64,000 nucleotides of DNA from Slackia isoflavoniconvertens. Its GTDB lineage: Bacteria > Actinomycetota > Coriobacteriia > Coriobacteriales > Eggerthellaceae. Made by a program: the position numbers and the translations under genes. Under the pieces are notes generated by a model. It searched no databases. It was not told where the DNA came from and was given only the letters and a program-made list of their open reading frames with translations. Below, one piece after another: positions 8,933 through 17,788 of the stretch. Where the stretch lies: NCBI RefSeq assembly GCF_003725955.1, contig NZ_QIBZ01000006.1, forward strand, positions 98,277 to 162,276. The letters are read 5' to 3'. The stretch's first letter is position 1; each line of letters opens with the position of its first letter.

Positions 8933-9545
8933 GGCAATTGCCTTTCTCTTATATATACCCCTTTTGAATACAAGAGTTGTTGGCAGGCGACGCTGCATGG
9001 TGCCTTCGTCTTTTGATTGAGGCGCCCACGCGTGCAAGCCTATTAAACCAACCTATGTAACGGGATTAAGATAAACCAACCAGGCACCTCATTCAAGGCG
9101 AATTATCCTTCCATGGGACGAATTGGCACGAAGAGTCCTTACACGGTTGTTGAATGGTGCGATGCCTCGAGCGCTATGCGGGCATATTGCTGGGTGACGT
9201 TGCCTTTGCCGCGCGGTGTTTCATTTGAGGATCGATGGCTACTGCGATTGCTTCATGGGGGAGCGTCTTTGGACAAAGTTGCTCATACGACTCGGTCGTG
9301 CCTAGTCGGGCGAGGCCGTGTTGCCGCGATGGTGAGTTGGGACGACCTGCTTGGTGCGATCTGCGTGCCAAGTGGGAGGGTTGACGCGATTTCGCCTTCT
9401 TCGTCCTTACGCTTGGTTTACGTTCGCGCAACGGTTTTCTGCTTATTGACGGCACGGTCGATGCTTCTTCTTTCTAAAAGGCTATACTCTGGCAGTTACG
9501 AAAAACGGCTACGCTTCTGCTTGGCCGCTTCGAGTCGATATTGAA
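8933..9545. other. 613-bp region between the suf operon and the glycosyltransferase gene
   Basis: The region must hold the suf promoter (minus strand) and the glycosyltransferase promoter (plus strand). Open frames of up to 143 codons exist here on both strands but show no family resemblance or ribosome sites, so I do not call them. Directly repeated TAAACCAACC blocks are listed separately. A TATACT -10-like box at 9483-9488 may serve the glycosyltransferase gene. Confidence 0.4.
9044..9081 (-). promoter_or_regulatory. Direct repeats upstream of sufC, candidate operator
   Basis: The ten-base block TAAACCAACC occurs at 9044-9053 and again at 9072-9081, 28 bp apart, about 110-150 bp upstream of the sufC start. 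Read on the minus strand these are GGTTGGTTTA direct repeats next to AT-rich -10-like boxes. Spacing near three helical turns would place both on one DNA face. Confidence 0.35.
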
Positions 9546-10583
9546 ATGATTGGTATGCCGAATTCGAAACTGCTGACAATTGCCGTTCCCGCATATAATG
9601 CTGCGTCTTATTTGCACACGTGCCTTGATTCGCTCGTTCGGTCGGGCGACGAGGTTGAAGTGCTCGTTGTCAACGACGGTTCGAAGGATGGCACGCTTCA
9701 GGTGGCACGCGATTACGCCGAGCGGTATCCGGGCATTGTTGTGGCTGTTGACCAGGAGAATCGCAACTGGGGCGGTGCGGTGAACCATGCTCTCGAACTG
9801 GCGTCGGGGACGTTTTTCTATATCGTCGACTCCGATGATTGGCTCGATTCCGCGAAGCTCACCGAGGTCGTTTCTCGCCTTCGCATGTTGGAGGAACAAC
9901 AGGCGGGCGTTGATTTGTACATGGTGAATTACGTGTACAACCGCGTAGAAAACGGCGACCGACATACTATTTCGTACGAGAAGCTCCTTCCGAGCGATAA
10001 GGTCGTTGGCTGGGACGCGATGAGCAATCCGAGCCTCGATCAGTACATCATGATCCACAGCGCGATTTATCGCACGAGCGTGGTGCGCGAGAGCGGCTTG
10101 GTGTTGCCCGAAGGCATGTCGTATATGGACAGCCTGCTCATGCTCAAGCCCCTGCGTTTCGTGAAGAAGCTCTATTACCACGATTGCGACTTGTATTGGT
10201 ACACCATTGGCCGCGAGGGCCAGTCAATTGACCCTTCGGTGCTCAAGCGCCACATCGCCGACCAGATTCATGCGACGCATCTGGCGATTGACGGTTTTGA
10301 TTATGAAAAGCTGCAGGCGATTAGCCCTCGTTTGGCGAGTTGCTCGATGCGGTATCTTTCCGCGATGCTCACCGTTTCGTCTATCCATCTGTTCCAGATC
10401 AATACGCCCGAATCCATCGAGGATAATAAGAAGCTCTGGCGCTACCTTCGCCAGAGTGATCCTGTGTTGTGCCGCAAGCTTCGCTTCACGTTGGCGGGTC
10501 TGGTTAATCGTAAAACGGCACTCGGTCGCTGGGCTGCGAAATGCGGCTACGGTATAGCGGCGAACCTGTTCAAATTCGCATAG
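9546..10583 (+). CDS. Family 2 glycosyltransferase
   Basis: The 345-residue product begins with the GT-A fold signature of GT2 enzymes: LLTIAVPAYNAASYL, then EVLVVNDGSKDGT, and the metal-binding DxD-type motif in YIVDSDDWLD. Such enzymes transfer a sugar from a nucleotide donor to a lipid, polysaccharide or protein acceptor. There is no membrane segment, so it acts at the cytoplasmic face. Another ATG three codons downstream (9555) is possible; neither has a clear ribosome site. The next gene, a YbhN-like membrane protein 19 nt downstream, suggests a role in glycolipid or cell-envelope polymer synthesis. Confidence 0.85.
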   Translation: MIGMPNSKLLTIAVPAYNAASYLHTCLDSLVRSGDEVEVLVVNDGSKDGTLQVARDYAERYPGIVVAVDQENRNWGGAVNHALELASGTFFYIVDSDDWLDSAKLTEVVSRLRMLEEQQAGVDLYMVNYVYNRVENGDRHTISYEKLLPSDKVVGWDAMSNPSLDQYIMIHSAIYRTSVVRESGLVLPEGMSYMDSLLMLKPLRFVKKLYYHDCDLYWYTIGREGQSIDPSVLKRHIADQIHATHLAIDGFDYEKLQAISPRLASCSMRYLSAMLTVSSIHLFQINTPESIEDNKKLWRYLRQSDPVLCRKLRFTLAGLVNRKTALGRWAAKCGYGIAANLFKFA

Positions 10584-10602
10584 CGCAACGTGAGAAGAGG
10601 CC

Positions 10603-11742
10603 ATGGCAAACGACAATCAGAAAAAAGAGCCATTTGAAGAGGCGATTCTCGAGCCGAATTTGCTCAACGAAATCGCCCCCGAAACAGCTATGGAGCGACC
10701 CCATATCAAGGGGCGTTTGCTCAATGTCGTGCTGTGCATTTTCGCGTTCGGTATGCTCGTTGGTTACCTGTTTTTTGCGGGCGAGGGCGAAGACATGGCC
10801 AATGCCCTTTCGAGCATGCGCTGGCCGTGGCTCGTGCTTGCGGTGCTCATGGTTGTGGGCTACTGGTTTTTCGAATCGGTTTGCATGCAAATTTTTTCGC
10901 GTGACATGTTTCCGAAATTCCGTTTCCGCGATACGTTTTTGTGCACGATTATCGGCCAGTATTTCAATTGCATCACACCGCTATCGAGCGGAGGTCAGCC
11001 GTTTCAGGCGTATTACTACAACCGTTTCGGCATGCCGCTTTCCAAGAGCATGCCGATGCTCGTGAGCCGCTTTGTGACCTATCAAGTTGCGACGAGCGCT
11101 TTTTGTGCATTGGTGCTGTTGTTCCGCCTGCATTATTTCGTCGAAGAGAACTCTGCGCTCACCACGCTTGTCGTTATCGGCTTTATTGGCGGCTTGGGAC
11201 TGCTTTTGATGCTGCTAGCCATCGCATTTTGGCGTAATGGCATCGTGAAACTCATGACCTGGGCGTTTAAGCTTGCGGGTAAGATGCATATCGTGAAAGA
11301 CCCCGAAAAGCGGATTGTCGATACCACCAAGACTATCGACGACGCGTACAACGAGATGCGCTACATGATGAAAAAGCCGCGTCTGTTTGCGAGAAGCATC
11401 GCGGTTACGTTCGTCCAGCTGCTTGAGTTCTTTGCCATTAGCTACGTGATTATGCGCGGTTTGGGCTGCGACGGCGATTTCCTTACCGTGATTTCGTGCC
11501 AGGCGTTCGTGTACATGATTTCGTCGTTCGTTCCCACCCCAGGTGCCATGGGTGCTGCCGAAACGAGCTACGCGCTTTTCTTCAGCACGATTTACCCAAG
11601 CGCGTCGTTTGTCGCGCTCTCAACGTTCATTTGGCGTTTCCTTACATTCTATTTTCCCATTGTGACAGGTATGTTCGTTACGCTCGCCATGAATCGTGGC
11701 GATGCTGTGCGCGCCCAAGAGGCCAATAAGAATCTCGAATAA
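10603..11742 (+). CDS. YbhN/LPG-synthase-like transmembrane protein (flippase-type)
   Basis: The 379-residue protein has about eight membrane helices and matches the transmembrane domain shared by UPF0104/YbhN proteins and the MprF flippase: QYFNCITPLSSGGQPFQAYYYNRFGMPL, and near the C-terminus SSFVPTPGAMGAAETSYALF. It lacks the soluble aminoacyltransferase domain of MprF. A 40-residue charged N-terminus precedes the first helix. It follows the glycosyltransferase closely with an AGAAGAGG ribosome site, so the two are likely co-transcribed and act on the same lipid substrate (inference). Confidence 0.8.
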   Translation: MANDNQKKEPFEEAILEPNLLNEIAPETAMERPHIKGRLLNVVLCIFAFGMLVGYLFFAGEGEDMANALSSMRWPWLVLAVLMVVGYWFFESVCMQIFSRDMFPKFRFRDTFLCTIIGQYFNCITPLSSGGQPFQAYYYNRFGMPLSKSMPMLVSRFVTYQVATSAFCALVLLFRLHYFVEENSALTTLVVIGFIGGLGLLLMLLAIAFWRNGIVKLMTWAFKLAGKMHIVKDPEKRIVDTTKTIDDAYNEMRYMMKKPRLFARSIAVTFVQLLEFFAISYVIMRGLGCDGDFLTVISCQAFVYMISSFVPTPGAMGAAETSYALFFSTIYPSASFVALSTFIWRFLTFYFPIVTGMFVTLAMNRGDAVRAQEANKNLE

Positions 11743-12021
11743 GAATAACGAGCGTTCGGGAATTGCCACGATGCCGCGCGGGGTTGCGGTTTGGGCTTTG
11801 AAGCTCGGCTGTATTGTGGCCCGGTCGTATCGCCAATGCACCCTTGACCGTCGATGACGATTTTCTTCGTTGATTTGCTCAATTCGCAAAGCGAGCGAAT
11901 GCGGGCGAGGTCGGCGAAGGGCGTATCTGGTCGGAAACGACGAGTTGTGGGGCGCACCTTGTTTGCTGCTGCGGTAGTATGACGGCATTGCGATTCGTTT
12001 GTTGCCTGAAAGGGGCGCTTC

Positions 12022-12399
12022 ATGAGCTTGGCCGATATTCTGCATATTGAAATCGTCGAAGATACCCCTGAGCGGTACGTCATGCATACACCTGTGACGG
12101 CAGATATGCTGCAGCGCCATGGCGTGATTCACGGCGGCATCAGCGCCTATTTGGCCGAGCACGCTGCAAGTGAATGCATTTCGGCGCATACTGACCCTGC
12201 GGTTTCGCATGCATTGGGCCTGGAGCTCACTACCACGCATCTGTTGCCCGTATATGAAGGCGACACCGTCGAAACTGTGGCCACGCCGGTGCGCGACGGC
12301 GGTCGCGTGCGCGTATGGAAGGTCGAGCAATTCCGCATGTCGGACGGCCAAATGTTCAACACGTCTCAAATGACGATGTATATGAAGAAGGTTAAGTAA
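12022..12399 (+). CDS. PaaI-family hotdog thioesterase
   Basis: The 125-residue protein is a single hotdog fold. The catalytic region HGVIHGGISAYLAEHAAS matches PaaI-type acyl-CoA thioesterases, which hydrolyse phenylacetyl-CoA-like or other acyl-CoA esters in the cytoplasm; the Glu in LAEHAAS is in the position of the usual acidic catalytic residue. It stands alone, with a 279-bp gap upstream in which I see no gene and a palindromic repeat element downstream. Given the aryl-acetyl-CoA genes 7 kb away, an aryl-acyl-CoA substrate is plausible but unproven. Confidence 0.8.
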   Translation: MSLADILHIEIVEDTPERYVMHTPVTADMLQRHGVIHGGISAYLAEHAASECISAHTDPAVSHALGLELTTTHLLPVYEGDTVETVATPVRDGGRVRVWKVEQFRMSDGQMFNTSQMTMYMKKVK

Positions 12400-12513
12400 C
12401 TTTCGGCATGGTGCTGACGAGTCGGCGGGGCATATCGCGTGCGATTGGACTCGTTCATGCATGTGCTTATGGCTCGCGTTGGTGTTTCTGAGCGATTTCA
12501 TCTCGAAGCGTAT

Positions 12514-12550
12514 CGAACCTGTTAAACGCTACGAGCATTTAGCAGGTTCG
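12514..12550 (-). repeat. Dispersed hairpin element, copy 1 (loop ACG)
   Basis: Arms of 17 nt (CGAACCTGTTAAACGCT and its near-complement) close a 3-nt ACG loop; one wobble and one mismatch. Related copies lie at 39887-39919, 53407-53437 and 55165-55201. Reading the minus strand gives the same CGT loop as copies 2 and 4. No T-tract follows. Confidence 0.85.
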
Positions 12551-12633
12551 GACGCCGCGTCGCGTCGAGGCCTCAAGTCGGCTCTTGCCCCAACCGCTCG
12601 CCGTGTAGCTTATGCACAAATAGAACCCCACTA

Positions 12634-12662
12634 GTTACATTTCGCTCCATTTCACTATAGTG
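12634..12662 (+). promoter_or_regulatory. Candidate promoter of the Ech hydrogenase operon
   Basis: GTTACA (12634-12639) and TATAGT (12656-12661) are separated by 16 bp. The -10 box lies inside a perfect palindrome CACTATAGTG (12653-12662), which could also be an operator. Confidence 0.45.
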
Positions 12663-12714
12663 ATATGCGGCGGGTAGCAATTCCCGCTTGTTTTATCGCT
12701 AGGCAGGAGTGCTT

Positions 12715-15597
12715 ATGGAACTGATAGTCTCGTTGATCATGGTGCCGTGCGTGGCGGCGCTGCTCATGCTCGTCGTGCGTGTCGATAAAGCTCGCGACGT
12801 GCTGTGCGTGGCGTCCGCTGCCGTTATCGCGCTGCTCTCCATCGCGTTCGCCGTCCAAAATTTGGGCGCGGGTTCGCTGTATTTCGACCTCCCCATGGAG
12901 TACAGCCACTTCCTTGCCGTAGTCAATATCGTCATCGATATCACGGTTGGCCTGTACATCGTGTGCTACTCGGTGAAGTATCGCCGCGTGCTGCCGCTCG
13001 TGCTGGCAATTGGTCAAATTCTTACCACGCTGTGGTTTGAATACAATATTCAGCGCGAGGTGCAGTTCGAAAGCCAAATGCATGTCGATTCGCTCGGCAT
13101 CATTATGGTGCTCATCCTGGGCATCGTTGGCACGGGCATTTGCGTGTACGCGCTTGGCTACATGAAAGATTTCCAGGCGCATCACCCCGAGCAGAAAGAC
13201 CGTCGTCCGTGGTTCTTCGCGCTCATGTTCGCGTTCCTTTCCGCCATGTACAACGTAGTGCTTTCCGACAACCTGTGTTGGATTTACACGGCTTGGGAAG
13301 TCACCACGTTGTGCTCGTTCTTGCTCATCGGCTTCACGAAGACCGAAGAAGCCATCAACAACGCATTCCGTCAGATCGTCATGAACATGTTGGGCGGCCT
13401 CGCGTTCCAAGCGGCGATTCTCTGGCTTGGTCTTCAGGGCGAGTCGCGCCTGTTCAGCGAGTTTTTGAAAACTGCTGCGAACGTGGCCGTCGCCGACCCC
13501 GCTGCGGCCGGCGTGTTCGTTTTGCCCGTGGCCCTGCTCGCGTTCGCCGGCATGACGAAGGCGGCGCAGATGCCGTTCCACACGTGGCTTCTGGGCGCTA
13601 TGGTCGCGCCTACGCCCACCAGCGCGCTTCTGCATTCTTCCACCATGGTGAAAGCTGGCTGCTTCCTGCTTATCAAGCTCTCGCCGCTGTTCCTGGTTTT
13701 CCCCGTGGCGTCGGCCATGGTCGTGCTCATTGGCGGCCTCACGTTCTGCTTGGCTTCCTTCATGGCCATCTCGCAGAGCAACGCTAAGCGCGTGCTCGCG
13801 TACTCGACCATCGCTAACTTGGGCCTGATTGTCGCCTGCGCTGGTGTCGGCACGCCTGAAGCGGTGTGGGCGGCCATTTTCCTGGTCATTTTCCACGCTG
13901 TGGCGAAGTCGCTGCTGTTCCTTTGCGTCGGCACCGCCGAACATCATATCGGCAGCCGCGACATCGAAGATATGGACGGCTTGTTCGAGCGCATGCCGCG
14001 TCTGGCTCGCTTCATGATGCTCGGCATTATGGCTATGTTCGTGGCTCCGTTCGGTATGCTCGTTTCGAAGTGGGCGACGCTCGCGAGCTTCGCGTCTTCG
14101 GGCGAAGTGCTACTGCTCGTGCTGCTTGCATTCGGCAGTGCCGCGACGTTCATGTTCTGGGGCAAATGGTTCGGCAAGCTCGCAGGCATCGCTGCCCACG
14201 AGCAGAACGTTGAGCTTTCGGTCCATAAGAGCGAATGGTTCGCCCTCGCGCTTATGGCAGTGCTCACGGCGGGCGCCTGCATCTGCATGCCCACGCTGTC
14301 CAACCTGTTTGTCCAGCCGTACCTCGTCGTGACCTACGGTGCGCTCGGCGCGAACATCAGCGTCGACAACATGTACATCATGTCCATCATCGCGCTCGCG
14401 GTCGTGGTTATGCTCTTCGGCACGCTTGATATGTCGAAGTCGAAGAAGAAGACCGTGCCCGTGTACATGGCCGGTATTACCGTTGATTCCGACGAACGCC
14501 TCTTCCGCGGTTCGTTGGGCGGCGAAGTGAAGGCCACCTCGCGCAACTGGTACATGAATGAGCTCTTCGGCGAGAAGGTGCTCGATAAGCCTGCCACTAT
14601 CGTGACTGCCGTGATCATGGTCGTGGGCCTGGTTGCAAGCCTTGCGGGTTCGCAGGTGGGCGCCGAGAACTTCGTTGGCACGTCGCTTGCCATGTACATG
14701 CCGCTTGCCACGATGAACGAGGGCTTGCTGCAAACGCTGCTCGGCATTGTGCTGTTCGCCATCGCCGGCCCCGTGGTTGGCTGCCTGCTCGCGGGCCTCG
14801 ACCGCAAAATCACCGCTCGCATGCAGGGCCGTGTTGGACCTCCGTTGCTGCAGCCCTATTACGACGTGCGCAAGCTCATCGAGAAAGACGACGTGAGCGT
14901 GAACACTGTCGAAGGCACCTACATCACCTTCGCGCTCGTGCTCACGGTTATCGGTGGCGGCGTGTTCGTCGCGGGCGGCAACTTCTTGATGTGCGTCTTC
15001 CTCATCACGCTTTCGGCGCTGTTCTTCATCGTGGCTGCGTATTCTTCGCGCTCCCCGTATTCCGAGGTTGGCGCCGACCGCGAAACGCTGCAGGTCATGG
15101 CGTATGAACCCACGGTGCTCTTCGTTGCCGTGTGCATGTTCTTGGCTCTGGGCACCTTCGATGTGGCGGGCGTCGCGAACATCGGCCTTCCGATGATTGT
15201 CGTGTGCATTCCCGCATTCCTGGCGCTCATGTTCGTGCTTACCATTAAGCTGCGTAAGTCGCCGTTCGACCTGTCATACAGCCACCACGCGCACCAAGAG
15301 CTTGTGAAGGGCGTCACGACCGAAATGAGCGGTCGCACGTTGGCGAAAGTCGAGGTCATGCACTGGTGCGAGACCACGTTGTTCCTGGGTTGGGTCGCGA
15401 TGTTCTTCATCTGGGACAACCCGGTATCTATCGTGCTCGCTGTCGCCGTGGCTGCGCTCGCGTTCTTCCTCGAGATCTTCATCGACAACAATTTCGCGCG
15501 TGTGAAGTGGCAGAAGTGCCTGAAGTGGGCATGGATCGTGGCGCTGGTGTGCGGTCTTGCCAACACTGCCTGGCTCGTGTTCGCCCTTATCGCGTAA
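12715..15597 (+). CDS. Fused EchA-EchB membrane subunit of an energy-converting [NiFe] hydrogenase
   Basis: This 960-residue polypeptide joins two membrane subunits that are normally separate. Residues 1 to about 650 are an antiporter-like proton-conducting module of the NuoL/EchA family, with KAAQMPFHTWLLGAMVAPTP and SALLHSSTMVKAG conserved. From about residue 667 the sequence becomes the NuoH/EchB-type subunit: LLAGLDRKITARMQGRVGPP, then SPYSEVGADRE and MSGRTLAKVEVMHW. No stop, frameshift or ribosome site lies at the junction near 14713, so the fusion appears genuine. ATG 12715 was chosen because AGGAG lies 5 nt upstream. It leads a five-gene operon and would form the ion-pumping arm of the complex in the cytoplasmic membrane. 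Confidence 0.88.
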   Translation: MELIVSLIMVPCVAALLMLVVRVDKARDVLCVASAAVIALLSIAFAVQNLGAGSLYFDLPMEYSHFLAVVNIVIDITVGLYIVCYSVKYRRVLPLVLAIGQILTTLWFEYNIQREVQFESQMHVDSLGIIMVLILGIVGTGICVYALGYMKDFQAHHPEQKDRRPWFFALMFAFLSAMYNVVLSDNLCWIYTAWEVTTLCSFLLIGFTKTEEAINNAFRQIVMNMLGGLAFQAAILWLGLQGESRLFSEFLKTAANVAVADPAAAGVFVLPVALLAFAGMTKAAQMPFHTWLLGAMVAPTPTSALLHSSTMVKAGCFLLIKLSPLFLVFPVASAMVVLIGGLTFCLASFMAISQSNAKRVLAYSTIANLGLIVACAGVGTPEAVWAAIFLVIFHAVAKSLLFLCVGTAEHHIGSRDIEDMDGLFERMPRLARFMMLGIMAMFVAPFGMLVSKWATLASFASSGEVLLLVLLAFGSAATFMFWGKWFGKLAGIAAHEQNVELSVHKSEWFALALMAVLTAGACICMPTLSNLFVQPYLVVTYGALGANISVDNMYIMSIIALAVVVMLFGTLDMSKSKKKTVPVYMAGITVDSDERLFRGSLGGEVKATSRNWYMNELFGEKVLDKPATIVTAVIMVVGLVASLAGSQVGAENFVGTSLAMYMPLATMNEGLLQTLLGIVLFAIAGPVVGCLLAGLDRKITARMQGRVGPPLLQPYYDVRKLIEKDDVSVNTVEGTYITFALVLTVIGGGVFVAGGNFLMCVFLITLSALFFIVAAYSSRSPYSEVGADRETLQVMAYEPTVLFVAVCMFLALGTFDVAGVANIGLPMIVVCIPAFLALMFVLTIKLRKSPFDLSYSHHAHQELVKGVTTEMSGRTLAKVEVMHWCETTLFLGWVAMFFIWDNPVSIVLAVAVAALAFFLEIFIDNNFARVKWQKCLKWAWIVALVCGLANTAWLVFALIA

Positions 15598-15609
15598 AGG
15601 AGGCTCGCT

Positions 15610-16053
15610 TTGAGTAACGTTTCGAAATCTCCCTGGGTCATCCATTACGACGGCTCAAGCTGCAACGGCTGCGACATTGAGGTGCTTGCCGCGCTCTCGC
15701 CGCTCTACGACGCCGAACGTTTTGGCGTTGTGAACACCGGCAACCCGAAGCACGCCGACATTCTTTTGGTCACGGGTGCTGTGAATGCGCAGAATACTGA
15801 AGTGCTGCGCGAGATTTACGACCAGATGATTGAGCCGAAAGTCGTTGTGGCATGTGGCATTTGCGCCTGCTCGGGCGGCATTTTCCGCGATTGCTACAAC
15901 GTCATTGGCGGCGTGGACCAGGCGATTCCCGTCGATGTGTACGCTCCCGGGTGCGCGATTCGCCCCGAGACCATCATCGACGCGGTGGTAGAGGGCATTG
16001 GCGTGCTGGAAGAGAAGCGCGCGAAGCTTGCGGAAGCTCGAAAGGGGGCTTAA
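15610..16053 (+). CDS. echC: Ech hydrogenase small subunit (NuoB/EchC-like)
   Basis: The 147-residue protein is a NuoB-type [4Fe-4S] subunit that carries the cluster next to the NiFe site. Likely ligands are Cys18 and Cys21 (SSCNGCD), Cys85 (GICACSGG) and Cys115 (APGCAIRPE), the CxxC arrangement used by Ech enzymes instead of the adjacent cysteines of complex I. The start is TTG at 15610, preceded by a strong AAAGGAGG 6 nt away that overlaps the stop of the fused membrane subunit. The C-terminus ends in a short charged helix. Confidence 0.9.
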   Translation: MSNVSKSPWVIHYDGSSCNGCDIEVLAALSPLYDAERFGVVNTGNPKHADILLVTGAVNAQNTEVLREIYDQMIEPKVVVACGICACSGGIFRDCYNVIGGVDQAIPVDVYAPGCAIRPETIIDAVVEGIGVLEEKRAKLAEARKGA

Positions 16054-16058
16054 GGGCA

Positions 16059-16694
16059 ATGCAAATGGCTCAGCATTTCGAAGATATTTCGATTGACGAT
16101 ATCCTCAGCGTCGCAGAGCGCGAGCATGAAGCGCATTCTCGTTTCGTGCAGGTGCTTTGCATTAATGGCGAAGAAGGCATCGATCTGGTGTATTCCTATC
16201 AAAAAACGGCCGATCAGGGCTATGCGATGCATAACTATCGCGTGCATGGCGTGAAGCCCGAAACGCATATTCCCTCGGTTACGAAGTTCTACCTTGTCGC
16301 GTTTCCCTTTGAAAATGAGGCGCACGACCTGTTCGGCGTGCAGGTGGACGATATCGCCATCGACTTCAAGGGCGGCTTCTACAAGGTCGCCATGGATAAG
16401 CCCATGACGGTAATTTCTCCCGCTCAGAAGGCGGCGCGTGAAAAGGCTGCGAAATTGGCCGCTGCAAAGGCCGCCAAGGCTGCAAAGGCCGCTCAAGAGG
16501 CCGCCTCAAAAGCCAAAGCTGCGGCGGGCGAGGGCGTCCAGGCCGCACCTGCTATTGATTGGGAGGCCGAGCGCGCGAAGGTCGAGGCCAAGTGCGCGAA
16601 TCTGACCGAAGACAAAGCTGCGAAAGTGATGGCAGCATTTGAAGCGAAGGTGTGCGCCGCTCAAGGCGACGCGTCTGCGAAAGGCGGTGAGTAG
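16059..16694 (+). CDS. echD: Ech hydrogenase subunit D (NuoC-like) with Ala/Lys-rich tail
   Basis: Residues 1-110 match NuoC/EchD-type subunits (GIDLVYSY, HIPSVTKFYLVAFPFENEAHDLFGVQV), where an ENEAHDLFG motif is diagnostic. The rest of the 211-residue protein is a long Ala/Lys-rich, probably helical region with KAAKAAKAAQE, followed by a short charged C-terminal segment. A very similar tail ends EchF of the same operon. Either ATG 16059 or ATG 16065 may be used; the ribosome site AAGGG fits the second slightly better. EchD helps bind the large subunit to the membrane arm. Confidence 0.85.
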   Translation: MQMAQHFEDISIDDILSVAEREHEAHSRFVQVLCINGEEGIDLVYSYQKTADQGYAMHNYRVHGVKPETHIPSVTKFYLVAFPFENEAHDLFGVQVDDIAIDFKGGFYKVAMDKPMTVISPAQKAAREKAAKLAAAKAAKAAKAAQEAASKAKAAAGEGVQAAPAIDWEAERAKVEAKCANLTEDKAAKVMAAFEAKVCAAQGDASAKGGE

Positions 16695-16695
16695 C

Positions 16696-17784
16696 ATGGG
16701 CAAGGCGACCGTGATTCCTTTCGGCCCGCAGCACCCTGTGTTGCCCGAGCCTTTGCATTTGGATCTCGTGGTTGAAGACGAGCACGTTATTGAGGCTATT
16801 CCGCAGATCGGCTTCGTGCATCGCGGATTGGAGAAGCTCGTCGAGACGCGCGACATCCACCAGTTCATCTATGTTGCAGAACGCATTTGCGGCATTTGCA
16901 GCTTCGGCCACTCGCTCGGTTATGCCGAGACCGTCGAATCGCTCATGGGCGTGGAAGTTCCCAGGCGCGCGCAGTACCTGCGCGCGATTCTGCATGAGCT
17001 GTCCCGTGTGCATTCGCACCTGTTGTGGCTGGGCCTCGCCGCCGACGCCTTCGGTTTCGAGAGCCTATTCATGCATTGTTGGCGTTTGCGCGAGCGTGTG
17101 CTCGACATTTTCGAGGCCACCACGGGCGGCCGCGTGATTCTGTCGTACGTGCAAATCGGCGGCGTTGTGCGCGATATCGATGCCGACACGCTTCGTTGGA
17201 TTTGCGACAAGCTCGATTCCATCGAGGGCGAATATAAGGAAATTTGCGCGACCTTCCTGAAGGATTCCTCGGTGCGCAGCCGTTTGGACGGGGTTGGCTA
17301 CCTGAGCCAGCAGCAGGCTTCCGAGCTGTGCATGGTCGGTCCGTTCGCCCGTGCGAGCAATGTGCCGTACGATTGCCGCGTTTTGGGCCATGGCGCCTAT
17401 GGCGAGCTGAGCGATTTCACGCCCATCACGTCTACCGGCGGCGACTGCCTCGCCCGCGTCGAGGTGCGTTGTGCGGAAGTGAACCAATCTATCGCCATCG
17501 TCAAAGAACTCGCCGCCAAGATTCCCAACGACGGCATCGGCGAGAAGAGCAAGCTCAAGCCTGCGGCCGGCGCTCAGGCGTGCAACGTGCTCGAGCAGCC
17601 TCGCGGCGAATGCTACTACTACGCGCTGGGCAACGGCACAGCGAACTTGGAACGCATGCGCATGCGCACGCCCACCACGCAGAATCTTGCCGGCATGGTG
17701 AAAGCGCTCGAAGGGTGCGATTTGGCAGATGTTCCTAATATCATTTTGACGATCGACCCATGTATCAGCTGTTCGGAAAGGTAG
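16696..17784 (+). CDS. echE: Ech [NiFe] hydrogenase large subunit (NuoD-like)
   Basis: This is the catalytic subunit. Both NiFe-binding cysteine pairs are present: Cys65 and Cys68 in RICGICSFGHS, and Cys356 and Cys359 in DPCISCSER at the very end. Complex I NuoD lacks these, so it is a hydrogenase, group 4. The 362-residue chain stops directly after the second motif and has no C-terminal peptide of the kind trimmed by a maturation protease. The start ATG at 16696 is one base after the echD stop; an in-frame upstream ATG would lie inside echD. No hyp maturation genes are in the window. Confidence 0.92.
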   Translation: MGKATVIPFGPQHPVLPEPLHLDLVVEDEHVIEAIPQIGFVHRGLEKLVETRDIHQFIYVAERICGICSFGHSLGYAETVESLMGVEVPRRAQYLRAILHELSRVHSHLLWLGLAADAFGFESLFMHCWRLRERVLDIFEATTGGRVILSYVQIGGVVRDIDADTLRWICDKLDSIEGEYKEICATFLKDSSVRSRLDGVGYLSQQQASELCMVGPFARASNVPYDCRVLGHGAYGELSDFTPITSTGGDCLARVEVRCAEVNQSIAIVKELAAKIPNDGIGEKSKLKPAAGAQACNVLEQPRGECYYYALGNGTANLERMRMRTPTTQNLAGMVKALEGCDLADVPNIILTIDPCISCSER

Positions 17785-17788
17785 GGCA

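Larger units (their letters stand above)
12400..12714. other. 315-bp region upstream of the hydrogenase operon
   Basis: No gene is seen. The region holds one copy of the dispersed hairpin element (12514-12550) and the candidate hydrogenase-operon promoter (12634-12661). Confidence 0.6.

Noticed and set aside
9113..9544. 143-codon plus-strand frame and an opposing 93-codon frame
   Set aside because: No motifs, no ribosome site; composition rather like non-coding sequence.
11743..12021. Possible small gene between the flippase and the thioesterase
   Set aside because: Minus-strand frames here show no ribosome site or motif; I treat it as non-coding.
16440..16560. Repeats in the echD 3' end as a repeat array
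   Set aside because: They are coding repeats (KAA units) within the reading frame and match the tail of EchF.
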